This document shows, in pieces, positions 52,470 through 62,290 of a DNA stretch of 64,000 nt. The stretch's first letter is position 1. Each line of letters opens with the position of its first letter. Source of the DNA: Bacteroidaceae bacterium (GTDB taxonomy: Bacteria > Bacteroidota > Bacteroidia > Bacteroidales > Muribaculaceae); NCBI GenBank assembly GCA_021768245.1, contig JAETNO010000014.1, forward strand, positions 9,845 through 73,844, given 5' to 3'. The position numbers and the translations under genes were made by a program. The notes beneath the pieces are model-generated. The model searched no databases. It saw nothing but the letters and a program-made list of their open reading frames with translations, and was not told the DNA's origin.

Positions 52470-53938
52470 TATCCTACAGATCCTTCGAGTGAGATTTGAA
52501 GAAGATTCTGAGCTTCGACCGCGAATTCCATCGGTAGCTTGTTCATAACCTCCTTGGCATAGCCGTTGACTATGAGTGCGATAGCCTCTTCGGTGGGTAT
52601 GCCTCGCTGATTGCAGTAGAAGAGCTGGTCCTCGGAGATTTTCGATGTGGTGGCCTCGTGTTCCACAATGGCCGAGTCGTTGAGCACATCGATATAGGGG
52701 AAGGTGTGGGCTCCGCATTTGTCGCCCATCAGCAGGGAGTCGCACTGGGTGTAGTTGCGGCATCCGCTTGCGTCCTTAGCCACTTTTACGAGTCCACGGT
52801 ATGAGTTCTGGGAATGTCCGGCTGAGATTCCTTTCGAGACGATTGTCGAAGTGGAATTCTTGCCTATATGAATCATCTTGGTGCCTGTGTCGGCCTGCTG
52901 ACGGTTTTTGGTCACTGCTACCGAGTAAAATTCTCCCCGGGAATAGTCGCCTTTCAGCACACAGGATGGATATTTCCATGTAATCGCCGAGCCGGTCTCG
53001 ACCTGTGTCCATGATAGTTTTGAGTGGTCGCCACGGCAGAGTCCGCGTTTCGTCACGAAATTGTAGATTCCTCCGCGCCCTTCGGCGTCGCCGGCATACC
53101 AGTTCTGAACGGTGGAATATTTCACTTCGGCACGGTCTTCAACGATGATTTCGACAATTGCGGCGTGGAGCTGGTTTTCATCGCGCATCGGGGCGGTGCA
53201 GCCTTCGAGATAGCTCACGTAGGCGTCGTCGTCGGCCACGATGAGCGTCCGCTCGAACTGTCCCGTGCCTGCTGCATTTATGCGGAAATAGGTCGAGAGT
53301 TCCATCGGGCATCTCACGCCTTTGGGTATATAGACGAAGGAGCCATCGGAAAAGACTGCGGAGTTAAGGGCCGCGAAGAAATTGTCGCGGTAGCCTACGA
53401 CCGAACCAAGATATTTTCTAACGAGGTCGGGGTAGTCCTTAACGGCTTCGGAAATCGAGCAGAAGATGATGCCTTTTTCGGCAAGTTTCTCGCGGTGGGT
53501 GGTCTTTACGCTCACTGAATCCATGACTGCGTCGACGGCCATACCTGCCAGGGCCTTCTGTTCCTGAAGGGGGATGCCGAGGCGGTTGAAGGTTTCGAGC
53601 AGTTGCGGGTCGACCTCGTCGAGGCTTTCCGGGCCTTTTGCCTTGGAACGTGGCTCGGCATAATAGCTGATTGCCTGATAGTCAATCGGTGGAATATCGA
53701 GATGCGCCCACCGGGGCATTTCGAGAGTCTGCCAATGGCGGAAAGCTTTCAGACGGAAATCGAGGAGCCATTCCGGCTCTCCCTTTTTCTTTGAAATCAT
53801 GCGCACCACATCCTCATTGAGGCCGACAGGAATAATGTCGGTGTCAATATCTGTGGTGAAGCCATATTTATATTCGTCGGAAGTGGCGCTTTTGAGCAAG
53901 TCGTCGTCTTTCCTTGGATTTTTTTCGTTTGTTTCCAT
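52469..53938 (-). CDS. sufB: Fe-S cluster assembly scaffold SufB
   Basis: A 489-residue SufB, the scaffold subunit of the SufBCD complex that builds Fe-S clusters. Seen: WLLDFRLKAFRHWQ near the N-terminus, VRCPMELSTYFRINA, TVQNWYAG, CRNYTQCDSLLMGDKCGAHTFPY (region of the conserved Cys) and the ending ...PMEFAVEAQNLLQISLEG. The gene is full length, but sufC, sufD and sufS do not follow; an RsmI-like gene does. sufB starts 34 bases after cvpA. Confidence 0.96.
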   Translation of the reverse strand: METNEKNPRKDDDLLKSATSDEYKYGFTTDIDTDIIPVGLNEDVVRMISKKKGEPEWLLDFRLKAFRHWQTLEMPRWAHLDIPPIDYQAISYYAEPRSKAKGPESLDEVDPQLLETFNRLGIPLQEQKALAGMAVDAVMDSVSVKTTHREKLAEKGIIFCSISEAVKDYPDLVRKYLGSVVGYRDNFFAALNSAVFSDGSFVYIPKGVRCPMELSTYFRINAAGTGQFERTLIVADDDAYVSYLEGCTAPMRDENQLHAAIVEIIVEDRAEVKYSTVQNWYAGDAEGRGGIYNFVTKRGLCRGDHSKLSWTQVETGSAITWKYPSCVLKGDYSRGEFYSVAVTKNRQQADTGTKMIHIGKNSTSTIVSKGISAGHSQNSYRGLVKVAKDASGCRNYTQCDSLLMGDKCGAHTFPYIDVLNDSAIVEHEATTSKISEDQLFYCNQRGIPTEEAIALIVNGYAKEVMNKLPMEFAVEAQNLLQISLEGSVG

Positions 53939-53972
53939 AAGTAACTTTAGAAGTCAGCTGTCAGATGTGTGT

Positions 53973-54545
53973 TTAGACTGGGGACACCGGTTCGCGGTGA
54001 GCCACTCCTTTGACCGGAGCGGGAGCGGGGGTGAACTGTGTATCCTCCTCGATGGGCGATACGGTGTCGAGCAGCCAGGGAGCGAAGCCTACCACCAAAT
54101 CCACGGCCTGCCCACCGGCGAGGCGTGATTTCGAGAGGAGGGTAGTATTAGGGAAGCAGACTACGTAGAGGTTTATAAGGAGGCTGACCAACAGGAAATA
54201 TTTCGCTACCGAAAAAGCCGCACCCGCTATACGGTCGAGAGGGCCGAGGAGTACTGCATGGGTCACCATACGCAGTAGTTTTGCCACGAGCACCACTCCA
54301 TAATAGACCACTATATAAATCACGCCGTTGGCAATGATGGAATGGGCATAGTGTGACAGGCTTGACTGTGACGGGTCCGGCGGCCCGAACATCAGGTCGG
54401 TCACCTGTGCGCCAAGCATGCGGCAGGCTATGATGGCTATTACGATGGCCGCCACCGAGCCGAGCTGGGTGATGATGCCTTTGCGGAAACCGAGCAAGGC
54501 GGAAAGGATGAAGATAAGAATGAGCAGGATGTCGATAACGGCCAT
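53973..54545 (-). CDS. CvpA-family membrane protein
   Basis: A 190-residue inner-membrane protein with four hydrophobic segments and the CvpA pattern (IDILLILIFILSALLGFRKG at the N-terminus, with Gly-Phe-Arg-Lys-Gly). The C-terminal ~30 residues are Pro-rich and polar. CvpA is linked to colicin V production, bile resistance and envelope maintenance in other bacteria; the mechanism is unclear. It precedes sufB by 34 bases, an order often seen in Bacteroidales. Confidence 0.9.
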   Translation of the reverse strand: MAVIDILLILIFILSALLGFRKGIITQLGSVAAIVIAIIACRMLGAQVTDLMFGPPDPSQSSLSHYAHSIIANGVIYIVVYYGVVLVAKLLRMVTHAVLLGPLDRIAGAAFSVAKYFLLVSLLINLYVVCFPNTTLLSKSRLAGGQAVDLVVGFAPWLLDTVSPIEEDTQFTPAPAPVKGVAHREPVSPV

Positions 54546-54660
54546 TGGTGTGGATTATGGAGGATGGTTACTGTGCGTCACTATTGACGCAAATTAATAA
54601 CAGATTGCAAATTTAACAAATTTCTTTCGAAATCGGTTGAAAGCGCGCTTTAAGAATATC

Positions 54661-54698
54661 TAAAAAACGGAGGCAGCCGTGCTGACGGCTGCCTCCGT
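54661..54698 (-). terminator. Terminator of the giant C10-protease gene
   Basis: A 14-bp perfect stem (54667-54680 with 54685-54698), GCTG loop, followed on the minus strand by TTTTTA. Very strong. Confidence 0.92.
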
Positions 54699-54732
54699 AG
54701 GATTATGGGATTGTAATTTCCGAGACCGAGGT

Positions 54733-57700
54733 CTACATGATCACTTTCACTCCGTTGACGATATAGAAGCCTGCGGGGAGTTCTACGGTATTGCGTCCGG
54801 CTGTCAGGGAGAGAGTCTTGACGAGGCGTCCGGTGAGATCGTAGACGTCAACCCGACGGTCTGTGTCGGCCATTATCACCATTACCGAGCCTTCACGTGA
54901 GAGGCTGAGCCCGTCGGCTATGAAAGTGCCGGCATCGCTTATACCAGAGCTTTCGCCACGGCTGATAGCGAATGATTCGGGTGCGTCCTCGCTATTGGCG
55001 CGCAGATAGACTGCGAAGGGTAAGAGGGTAGTGGCCTCGCTATCCTCCGGGAGGCGTACGAAGTTTGCACGGCTTTCGTCAAGAAGGTAGTCTCCTGCGA
55101 GTGAGGTGCGGTTCTCAAAGTTGCCATGGAGGGTGAAAGAGCGACCCTCGCTTATGATAGCGCCTTCTTCAGGTGTAGTCTGCACGTCGAAGGCTTCGGC
55201 TGTGAGCTCCCCTTCATTTTCTGAAGTTATAGTCTTGGCTACGGCAGAGAATACTACCGACGATGGAGCCGCGCCACTGTCGTTGATTCGTGCGAGATAT
55301 GGACGGTTGGGCTTGAATTCCTTCTGGCAGCTCATGTATTCGGCTTCCTCATTGCTGAAAGCATAGAGTGCCATGGTGTTCTTGCCGTTTTCAGCCACGG
55401 TATAGTCGACACCTTCGACAGAGATGCTTGTCGGGGAGAAGGGGAGGACTATTCCGGTCCAGTCACCGTCGTTGTCGCGTTCCTTGTGTCCGATGGTTGT
55501 AGTGAAACTGATAGTTTTGTCGCCGAGGTTGAAGCTACCGGGGGTATTGAATATGTGGCCCTCCTTGATAACGATGTCGGTCAGGGCTTTACGGTCGCTG
55601 TTGCCGCTATCGCCTGTATAGACAACGTTGACTTTTGAAAGTGAAGCCGCGAGAGAGGCATCGGATACGAAAATCAGACAGTTGGGGTTGGCTCCTGCGA
55701 AGGATGCGTCGCTGATTGGGGCGTCTGTCTCTGCTCTGCTTGCTCTGCGCATGGCAGGACTTGCGGATGCGGTACGGGTGTTGATGGTCACGCTCGTGAG
55801 ATTCTCGCAGCCTTCAAATGCGTTGGCCCCGATGGTTTCGACTGAGTTGAAGGTGACAGACTCGAGATTCTTACATCCGCTGAATGATTTCTGTCCGATA
55901 GTTGTCACGCTTTCAGAGACGATAATGGTGTTGAGGTTCTCCATTCCCTCAAACGCGTTGTCGGGAATCACTTCGTTGCTCATGCCGGAAAGGTCGACGC
56001 TTTCCACAGCCGTGAATTTCTCACGAAGGGCCTCGAAGGCTTCAGCTGTGACTTCGCCGGTCAAGCCTATAGTGGTGATGTCGGAAGCTTCTTCAGCGTC
56101 AGCGCTAACAATTTCAGAGGATTCAAGGATGGCTCCGTCACGAGGCACCATTGTGATGTCGATTCTGGTGTCGCCCTGAAGATTCACGATTGTATAGATG
56201 CCGTTTTCGTCCGGAGCAAGGATTGATTCGGAGGTCGAGTAGACCGGGTTCTTGCCGGGAGTGGTTATAACTTTGCTTGTAGCCTTGACCTTGGGTTCCA
56301 TGTCGGGAGCCTTTAGAGATACTTTAAAGCAGTAGTTGTTTGCTTCCTTATAGAGCGTTGGTCTTTCCTTGGAATCAGCGGCGAAGAGATTCATCTGTAC
56401 ATCTTTCCAGACGTCGGCTTCGTTGACATTTACGAATTCAGCGGAAGCGTTTGCAGGATGGTTGAAAGTTATGCCGTAGTGGAACACGACGTCAATCTTA
56501 TGATTTTGCGGCGTCGTAAGATATTCATGGTCCATAACTGACGGGTCGAATACTACGGAATGTTGTCCGGCATAGAGATATTTTGATTCGTAGGTGATAT
56601 CCTTTCCGTTATCGTATAGTTTGAAAGCTATGTTTGGGCGATAAGCTGAGTTGTCCTTATATGAAGTCGGCTTGAAGTTCGGGAGTCCTAATGTCACCTG
56701 ATGTTTTGCCGATTCCGGATGCGGGATTTTTGTAAGTGTATAGAATGTGTTATAATTGAATGTACGGGAGGGATCTATCTGTATATTATAATATATGGTT
56801 GAGGTTGTGATTTTCAAATCATTCCAATAAAACGCGTTGCGATAGGCTGTCTCTGAGCCTTTGGGAACCTCTAAGGTTATATTGGCGGTATTTGATGGGA
56901 AAGGTACGGTGCCGAGGCGTGGAGGATTTTGGGCACGGACAGTGATTTTGCTGAGTTTTACGCAACTGGAAAAAGCAGAATTTCCTATATAGGAAACTGA
57001 CTCCGGAATTGTAATCTCAGACATGTTCATGCATCTGTAGAAAGCGTTAGCCTCAATAGTCTTTAAATTTTGCGGAAGTATTATTGAGGTCAATGCGGAG
57101 ATTACGGCTACGCCCGGAGATGCAAAGGCATTTGATGGAATTGCATCAGCGAGGTTGCCATTGCCCTTGATTGTTACGTCGGCGAGGTCGAGAGCCTTAA
57201 TTTTTGCTGCGTTTGCGCGTAGGGCTTCAAAATCAGAAGAAAGCATTGCGCCTACAATCTTCAGACGGGCGGGACATGCCTTGATTTTTGAAGCGAGTTC
57301 GCCTTCCTTTACGTTGACCACCGTATATGCCCCTTCGCCCTTGGGATTGACCTGGATGGTGACGTCGAGGTCTTCCTTGACGGCGGGGACAGATACATTG
57401 GCGATAGCGGCGTCGGTTGCCATAAGTTCACCGTTGACGGCAACAGTTACAACGTCGTCGACCGAAACCGGGGTGACTTTTATAGAGAAGGGCATGCCAT
57501 GGACAACCTGGTCGACAGCTCCGGCGATTGAAGCGCCCTGCACTGATTCAGGCATTGTCACGGTGTGGTAGATGACTTCGTTGCCGATCGCTTTTATGCT
57601 GTCGCTGACATTAGGGGTTTTGGCTCTGACGATTTGCCATGTTTTCTTATTATAAGAGGTGGCGATGCGGATAAGGTTGCCTTCCCTCACACTTGCCTCC

Positions 57701-60462
57701 TTGACCTGACAGGTGAAATTGCAGGGGAGAGCTCCGTAGATATTGTAGTTGTTGGCCGCTATCGGCGAGATTATTTCCTTGACTCCACCTTTGCCGTCGG
57801 TGAGGACTGCCGCATAGAAGATTGTAGCATCATCTTTCGAGCTTAGGAGAGCATTTGCGCGAATGGTGAAGGCTTTGCTGGGCACGACATTGACAACGTC
57901 TGTGGCAAGTCCGACTCCACCCTTTTCGTCAGTGATTTTCCACGGGGAATCAAATTCTGATTTCGCGGGCATCTTGAAGTTGGCGTGGAGCAGTGTGTTG
58001 CCTTTGACAGTGAGGGTATATTTACCTGAGGCATCGGCATAGAGACGGGCGTTGTTGGCATAGACTTCCATAGTGGCGTCGCCATAGCTGTCGTCGGTTT
58101 CGACGGTGAAGGAATAGGTAGAGCCGGGTTTCACTGTGGAGCCTTCCGTGAGTGGTGTGAATTTCACTCCGAGCATTTCCTGGATGGCAACGTTGAATTC
58201 TGACGGAGCGACGGGGTCTTCTTCGACGATATTGCGGAAATCCTGCCAGTTTTCTTTTGCAGAATAGGCTGCCGAAGCTCCCGTGGGTACTACAAGTTTG
58301 GTTCGTGGGCTACCGACAAACACACACCAGTTTATCCAAGCCGGGGATTCGCGACGCACTATGACTTCAGACAGGCTTCCGCAGTTGAGGAAGATGTTGT
58401 ATTCATATGTGGCTACCGAAGCGGGTATCTCGATGGTGCGGAGTCCGCAGCCATTGAAGCAAGCATTTTTTAATGTGGTGAGGTTTGCCGGGAGGATTAT
58501 GCTCTGTAGAGAGCCATACCCCTTGAAGGCTTTAGACGGGACTGCATTGGCCGGATTTGCACCGTTGGCCACGATGTTGACTCCGGAAATGTCGAGACGT
58601 GTCAGCTTCATGCGTTCGCGGATGAAGTTGAAGTCGTTGACATCGATAGAACCGAAAAGGGTGAGGTCTTTGATGGTTCCGGCGTCAGTATCGCTTATGA
58701 GTTCCTGGAGTTTTCCGGCCGTTACCCAAAGGTTGCGTTTCGACACTACGTCGGCTGCGTTCTGGACAATTATGCTTATCTCCTGTTCGGAGTTTATATT
58801 TGCAATGCTGTAGTTGAAGTCACGGTCGGGGGTAAGGATGAAACCGTTGGCTTTCACTGTGACGACTTTGTCAACAGCCGAAGGAGTGACCTTGAATGAA
58901 AAGTCACGGCCTTTTATCACCCGTGCTTCAGCGCAGACGATATCAGCTCCGTCGATTGCCTTAGGCATGGATATGTTGAAGTAGGGGATTTTATTGCCTT
59001 TGGCAGGAGCACGGCCAATGACGAGGAGGTCGCCGGCCACGGGGAGCCATTTGTCGGAACCTGTGGCCTTGGTCGCTATGTAGACGATGTCGCCGTCGGC
59101 AACCTTGGTGCCTGCGGGGACAGCGCAATTAAAGTCGACATAACGTGAATTCAGCACTTGCAGTGACTGGAGGGTGAGTCCTTTGCCGTCGTGTAGCAGA
59201 GCCTTGAATTCGCCCTTGGCGCTGAAGAGGGCCACTGATACGGAACCGGAGAAGTTTTCGTTGGAAATGTTTTTAAGGGCACCGGCTCTCACGGTGAATT
59301 TGAGACCGGGAGTCAGGTCAGTGACGTCCATTGTCATACCAATCTGGTGTTCGTCGCTTGTGAGGTGGACAGGCGACCATCCGGCTCCATCAGTTGACGA
59401 GGGTTTTATATTATAGACAATGGTGGCCATGTCGCTGAAATCATATTGGCGGCTGGCCTGTGGGTTGAGGGCGTCGGAGGTGTAGAATCCGTTTGCGAGG
59501 CCACCCCAGCCCCAGTTGATATGGAAATATGTGGTCTGGGCGCGGATTTCATAGCCGTCGCATACAAAAGCATGGCCTGAGATGAGGTCTTGTCCGCAGT
59601 AGAGCACTGGACGGCCTGCGTCAATCTCATCAATCAGGAGGGCGTCCCATGCGGCCTTGTCCATTTCGGAGTGTTTTTTATAGGACACTCCGGGGTCATA
59701 GCCGAAATAATTTATTAAGGCTCCGGGCACCCTTACCTCGAAAGCGCTTGAGCTTGACATGCCGAAATCGGTCTGGATTGCCTGGCATGCGTGTGCCACA
59801 AGTGTGGCTACCGCGTCGGCTTCGGCTTCGGTGTAGCCGTTGCGGTAGTTGTCGTTGCGCATATTGGTCCAGTCATAGCTTACCGCGAAGTCCACGCCGT
59901 TGAGGCTTCCCTGTCCTTGAGGGGGATAATTGTGGTATTTCATGATTGTGGACATGGCGGTGCCCACGCATCCTGTCAGCCGTCGGTCGGGAATCTTGTT
60001 GTTGAAGGGGGCTTCCTGGCTCCATTTTGCCGTGTTAAGCTCTTTTTTCATCGCTTCCGCACGGGAGATGGATTTCCTGACTGCTTTTGAAGGAGATTTC
60101 TGAACTCTGACAGCTACTCCCGCGAGAGCCGAAGCCGCGGCCGGAGTGTTGTCGGCCTTATAGGAATCTTCGTAGGAATACCCGATTACGGGGTCTGCAT
60201 TCGTGTCGGCGGCAATTATTATGAAGCCTTTGCCGTCGGCACCGCCGAACACATAATAGGCCGGGACAGCCGCGCTGTTTTTGGCTGTGTGGATGAGTTT
60301 CAGTGTTTCTGGGTTTGAAAGACTACGACTGTTGCCGTCTGAGAAGAAATCCGCGGCAATCTTTCTTGCGTCGTCTGAAGAAAGTAGCCCTGCATGCATT
60401 TGCCCGAACACGAAGAGCGTAAATAAGGAAAAAATCAGCACTCTTAAGTGATGTGAAAACAT
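54733..60462 (-). CDS. Secreted C10-family cysteine protease with LRR repeats and T9SS-like C-terminus
   Basis: A 1909-residue protein. Signal peptide (~1-24) is followed by an Spi-like propeptide (~25-100) and a streptopain-type C10 peptidase domain (~145-355). Catalytic Cys165 lies in TGCVGTAMSTIMKYHNYP and His297 in SGHAFVCDGYE, with the INWGWGG Trp motif at 315-321, all as in SpeB. Beta-sandwich modules then alternate with BspA-like LRR_5 repeats (FNGCGLRTIEIP, FYRCMNMSEITIP, FSGCKNLESVTF). The last ~75 residues (VDVYDLTGRLVK...GFYIVNGVKVIM) match a type A T9SS sorting domain. The protease is probably active and cell-surface or secreted. Its targets, possibly host proteins, are unknown. 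Intact single gene with a strong terminator. Confidence 0.9.
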   Translation of the reverse strand: MFSHHLRVLIFSLFTLFVFGQMHAGLLSSDDARKIAADFFSDGNSRSLSNPETLKLIHTAKNSAAVPAYYVFGGADGKGFIIIAADTNADPVIGYSYEDSYKADNTPAAASALAGVAVRVQKSPSKAVRKSISRAEAMKKELNTAKWSQEAPFNNKIPDRRLTGCVGTAMSTIMKYHNYPPQGQGSLNGVDFAVSYDWTNMRNDNYRNGYTEAEADAVATLVAHACQAIQTDFGMSSSSAFEVRVPGALINYFGYDPGVSYKKHSEMDKAAWDALLIDEIDAGRPVLYCGQDLISGHAFVCDGYEIRAQTTYFHINWGWGGLANGFYTSDALNPQASRQYDFSDMATIVYNIKPSSTDGAGWSPVHLTSDEHQIGMTMDVTDLTPGLKFTVRAGALKNISNENFSGSVSVALFSAKGEFKALLHDGKGLTLQSLQVLNSRYVDFNCAVPAGTKVADGDIVYIATKATGSDKWLPVAGDLLVIGRAPAKGNKIPYFNISMPKAIDGADIVCAEARVIKGRDFSFKVTPSAVDKVVTVKANGFILTPDRDFNYSIANINSEQEISIIVQNAADVVSKRNLWVTAGKLQELISDTDAGTIKDLTLFGSIDVNDFNFIRERMKLTRLDISGVNIVANGANPANAVPSKAFKGYGSLQSIILPANLTTLKNACFNGCGLRTIEIPASVATYEYNIFLNCGSLSEVIVRRESPAWINWCVFVGSPRTKLVVPTGASAAYSAKENWQDFRNIVEEDPVAPSEFNVAIQEMLGVKFTPLTEGSTVKPGSTYSFTVETDDSYGDATMEVYANNARLYADASGKYTLTVKGNTLLHANFKMPAKSEFDSPWKITDEKGGVGLATDVVNVVPSKAFTIRANALLSSKDDATIFYAAVLTDGKGGVKEIISPIAANNYNIYGALPCNFTCQVKEASVREGNLIRIATSYNKKTWQIVRAKTPNVSDSIKAIGNEVIYHTVTMPESVQGASIAGAVDQVVHGMPFSIKVTPVSVDDVVTVAVNGELMATDAAIANVSVPAVKEDLDVTIQVNPKGEGAYTVVNVKEGELASKIKACPARLKIVGAMLSSDFEALRANAAKIKALDLADVTIKGNGNLADAIPSNAFASPGVAVISALTSIILPQNLKTIEANAFYRCMNMSEITIPESVSYIGNSAFSSCVKLSKITVRAQNPPRLGTVPFPSNTANITLEVPKGSETAYRNAFYWNDLKITTSTIYYNIQIDPSRTFNYNTFYTLTKIPHPESAKHQVTLGLPNFKPTSYKDNSAYRPNIAFKLYDNGKDITYESKYLYAGQHSVVFDPSVMDHEYLTTPQNHKIDVVFHYGITFNHPANASAEFVNVNEADVWKDVQMNLFAADSKERPTLYKEANNYCFKVSLKAPDMEPKVKATSKVITTPGKNPVYSTSESILAPDENGIYTIVNLQGDTRIDITMVPRDGAILESSEIVSADAEEASDITTIGLTGEVTAEAFEALREKFTAVESVDLSGMSNEVIPDNAFEGMENLNTIIVSESVTTIGQKSFSGCKNLESVTFNSVETIGANAFEGCENLTSVTINTRTASASPAMRRASRAETDAPISDASFAGANPNCLIFVSDASLAASLSKVNVVYTGDSGNSDRKALTDIVIKEGHIFNTPGSFNLGDKTISFTTTIGHKERDNDGDWTGIVLPFSPTSISVEGVDYTVAENGKNTMALYAFSNEEAEYMSCQKEFKPNRPYLARINDSGAAPSSVVFSAVAKTITSENEGELTAEAFDVQTTPEEGAIISEGRSFTLHGNFENRTSLAGDYLLDESRANFVRLPEDSEATTLLPFAVYLRANSEDAPESFAISRGESSGISDAGTFIADGLSLSREGSVMVIMADTDRRVDVYDLTGRLVKTLSLTAGRNTVELPAGFYIVNGVKVIM

Positions 60463-60829
60463 AGCTTAACGGTTAATTTTTTGAAGTGATGAATGTTAAT
60501 ATTGTGATTTATCGAATGTGCGGTTCATTCATAATGTGTTTGCAAATATAGTTACAATTCTGTTACAAAACTATTATTTTCGATTTTTTTGTGAAAAAAA
60601 TTATAGACACGGGCTTTTAATAAAATATAATAGCCTAAATGTTAAAATCGGGATTTATTTCGGCGTTTCTGAACAAACAAAAATATAATAATGTTATAAA
60701 ATCAAAACTCACTGCCAACCCAGAGGGCAAGCGAGCCACGGGTGAATATTCATAGTGATTTTACAAAAAGATAGAAATTAATTAAAAGAGTTTACTAAAA
60801 AATCGTGTTTCATTTAATTTTATGAGAGA
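60463..60829. other. 367-bp AT-rich divergent intergenic region
   Basis: No gene. A minus-strand TATATTTG box (60550-60543) fits a -7 for the C10-protease gene, but the nearest TTTG is only 15 bases away. No consensus promoter was found for ompA; the 230 bases before its ATG are AT-rich except for a short GC patch at 60715-60745. Likely holds regulatory sites for both surface-protein genes. Confidence 0.5.
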
Positions 60830-62044
60830 ATGAAAAAGAATTTGTTAATCGTAGCGGCCTTGGGCGGAATGTTCTGGACCGCAAATGAAGCAAATGCCCA
60901 GGAAACAATTACCGGCGTTGTAGTCGAGGAGACTCCAGTGTTGGTGCAGGAAGTTGACTGCAAGGACTACTACACTCCGGGTTCGTGGAAAAACAATTGG
61001 TTTATCCAGCTTGGCGCGGGCATCCGTTCTCCTTTTATGGAAAACTACCGTAACAGCGGAGACAACAGCCGCCATCTCACCGCTATCTACAATCTTGGCG
61101 TGGGCCGCTGGATTTCTCCCTACTTAGGGTTCCGCTTCTCAGCCTACTATGGCTCCATGCATTGGAATCAGGGCGTGACCGCTTCTGCCCGTGTCGCCAA
61201 CCTCAATGTTGACTTCATGTGGGATATGTTTAATTCAATCGGTGGTTATAAGGCCGACCGCGTGTTCTCGATTGTGCCATTCATCGGCCTCGGTGGTTCG
61301 TTTGTCTACCACTACCGTCCCGAACTCGGCAATATCCAGGACCGTAACGGCGGCGGTGTGAAATCCAACCAGTGGCTCCTCCCCGTTTCCGCAGGTCTGC
61401 AGCTCCGCTTCCGTCTGAGCAACTATGTTGACTTCTACGCAGAAGGCCGCGCATCGTTCTACGGCGACAACTTCAACAATGACGCTTATGGCCGTCCCGT
61501 CGACATCGACCTTTCAGCTATCGGTGGTTTCACATTCTATTTCACCGGTTCGAAGTTCCAGCGCTACAATCCTTGCGACTATGTTGAATATCTCAACAAT
61601 GCCAACGCACAGATTAATGACCTCCGTGGCGCGCTCGCAACCACATCGGCTGCTCTCGCTGCTGCCGAAGCACAGCTTCCCTGTCCTGAAGTCCAGGAGA
61701 CTGTCGCTGTCAGCTCGACTACTATCCTCCCGACCGTACGCTTCAAGCTCAACTCTGCCTACGTTTCTTCAGAGGAAATGGTCAATGTCTACAACGTGGC
61801 TGAGTATATGAAGGCCAATCCTCAGGCTACTATCGTGGTTCGCGGTTATGCCGATAAGGACACCGGTACATCTGAATACAACATGAAGCTTTCAGAGCGC
61901 CGCGCACAGGCCGTTGCCGACATCCTCGTAGGTGACTACGGAATCGACTCCAAGCGTCTCGTTCTCGAAGCCGCAGGCTCCAACACTCAGGTCTATGAGA
62001 CCAACGACTGGAACCGTATCGTAATCTTCGCAGTGCCCGAATAA
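60830..62044 (+). CDS. OmpA-family major outer membrane protein
   Basis: A 404-residue outer-membrane protein. Signal peptide ends ANEANAQ (~24). An eight-stranded-type barrel (~50-245, FIQLGAGIRSPF, FRFSAYYGSMHW, GFTFYFTGSKF) is followed by a short Ala-rich coiled linker (NANAQINDLRGALATTSAALAAAEAQ, quoted in part: ALAAAEAQ). The OmpA peptidoglycan-binding domain (~290-404) contains VRFKLNSAYVS, VRGYADKDTGTSEYNMKLSERRAQAV and NDWNRIVIF. Homologues are abundant surface proteins in Bacteroidales that tether the outer membrane. Followed by ~250 bases of structured RNA and a terminator. Confidence 0.94.
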   Translation: MKKNLLIVAALGGMFWTANEANAQETITGVVVEETPVLVQEVDCKDYYTPGSWKNNWFIQLGAGIRSPFMENYRNSGDNSRHLTAIYNLGVGRWISPYLGFRFSAYYGSMHWNQGVTASARVANLNVDFMWDMFNSIGGYKADRVFSIVPFIGLGGSFVYHYRPELGNIQDRNGGGVKSNQWLLPVSAGLQLRFRLSNYVDFYAEGRASFYGDNFNNDAYGRPVDIDLSAIGGFTFYFTGSKFQRYNPCDYVEYLNNANAQINDLRGALATTSAALAAAEAQLPCPEVQETVAVSSTTILPTVRFKLNSAYVSSEEMVNVYNVAEYMKANPQATIVVRGYADKDTGTSEYNMKLSERRAQAVADILVGDYGIDSKRLVLEAAGSNTQVYETNDWNRIVIFAVPE

Positions 62045-62260
62045 GGCGGAAGAATCCAGGATAAGACCAAAATACAGCATCCTATTGAAAGAACCGGTCC
62101 CGGAGGGGACTGAATGAAAGCCGGAGGGCTTGAAACACCTGCTGACGGCAGATAAGCTTCCCGCAGAGGTGGGGATAAAGAAGGCGAAGAGTCGCCATGA
62201 CAGCCGTTTCATGCAGCCGTGATAGTTCTTGAGGTATGGATGAGGAAAAACAATAAGAGT
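62045..62260 (+). ncRNA. Candidate structured RNA or long 3' UTR of ompA
   Basis: A non-coding stretch (no credible ORF) with five closely spaced perfect hairpins: 62095-62112 and 62118-62131, both with GGAG loops; 62139-62151 (CTGC/GCAG); 62183-62196 (GGCGA/TCGCC, AGAG loop); 62196-62213 (CATGA/TCATG). An outer pairing CACCT (62136-62140) with AGGTG (62167-62171) is possible. GC is higher than in neighbouring gaps. The plus strand is favoured because ompA runs into it, but a minus-strand RNA cannot be excluded. Confidence 0.45.
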
Positions 62261-62290
62261 TTTTTCTGTTCAAAACAATAATTGACGTTC

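Noticed and set aside
52472..52763. N-terminal extension of the RsmI-like ORF
   Set aside because: It lies inside sufB in another frame; similarity starts at the ATG at 52469.
62082..62273. Minus-strand ORF of 63 codons in the ompA-tsaD gap
   Set aside because: It overlaps the hairpin cluster, has no promoter or signal features and no recognisable family; structure in the RNA explains the region better.
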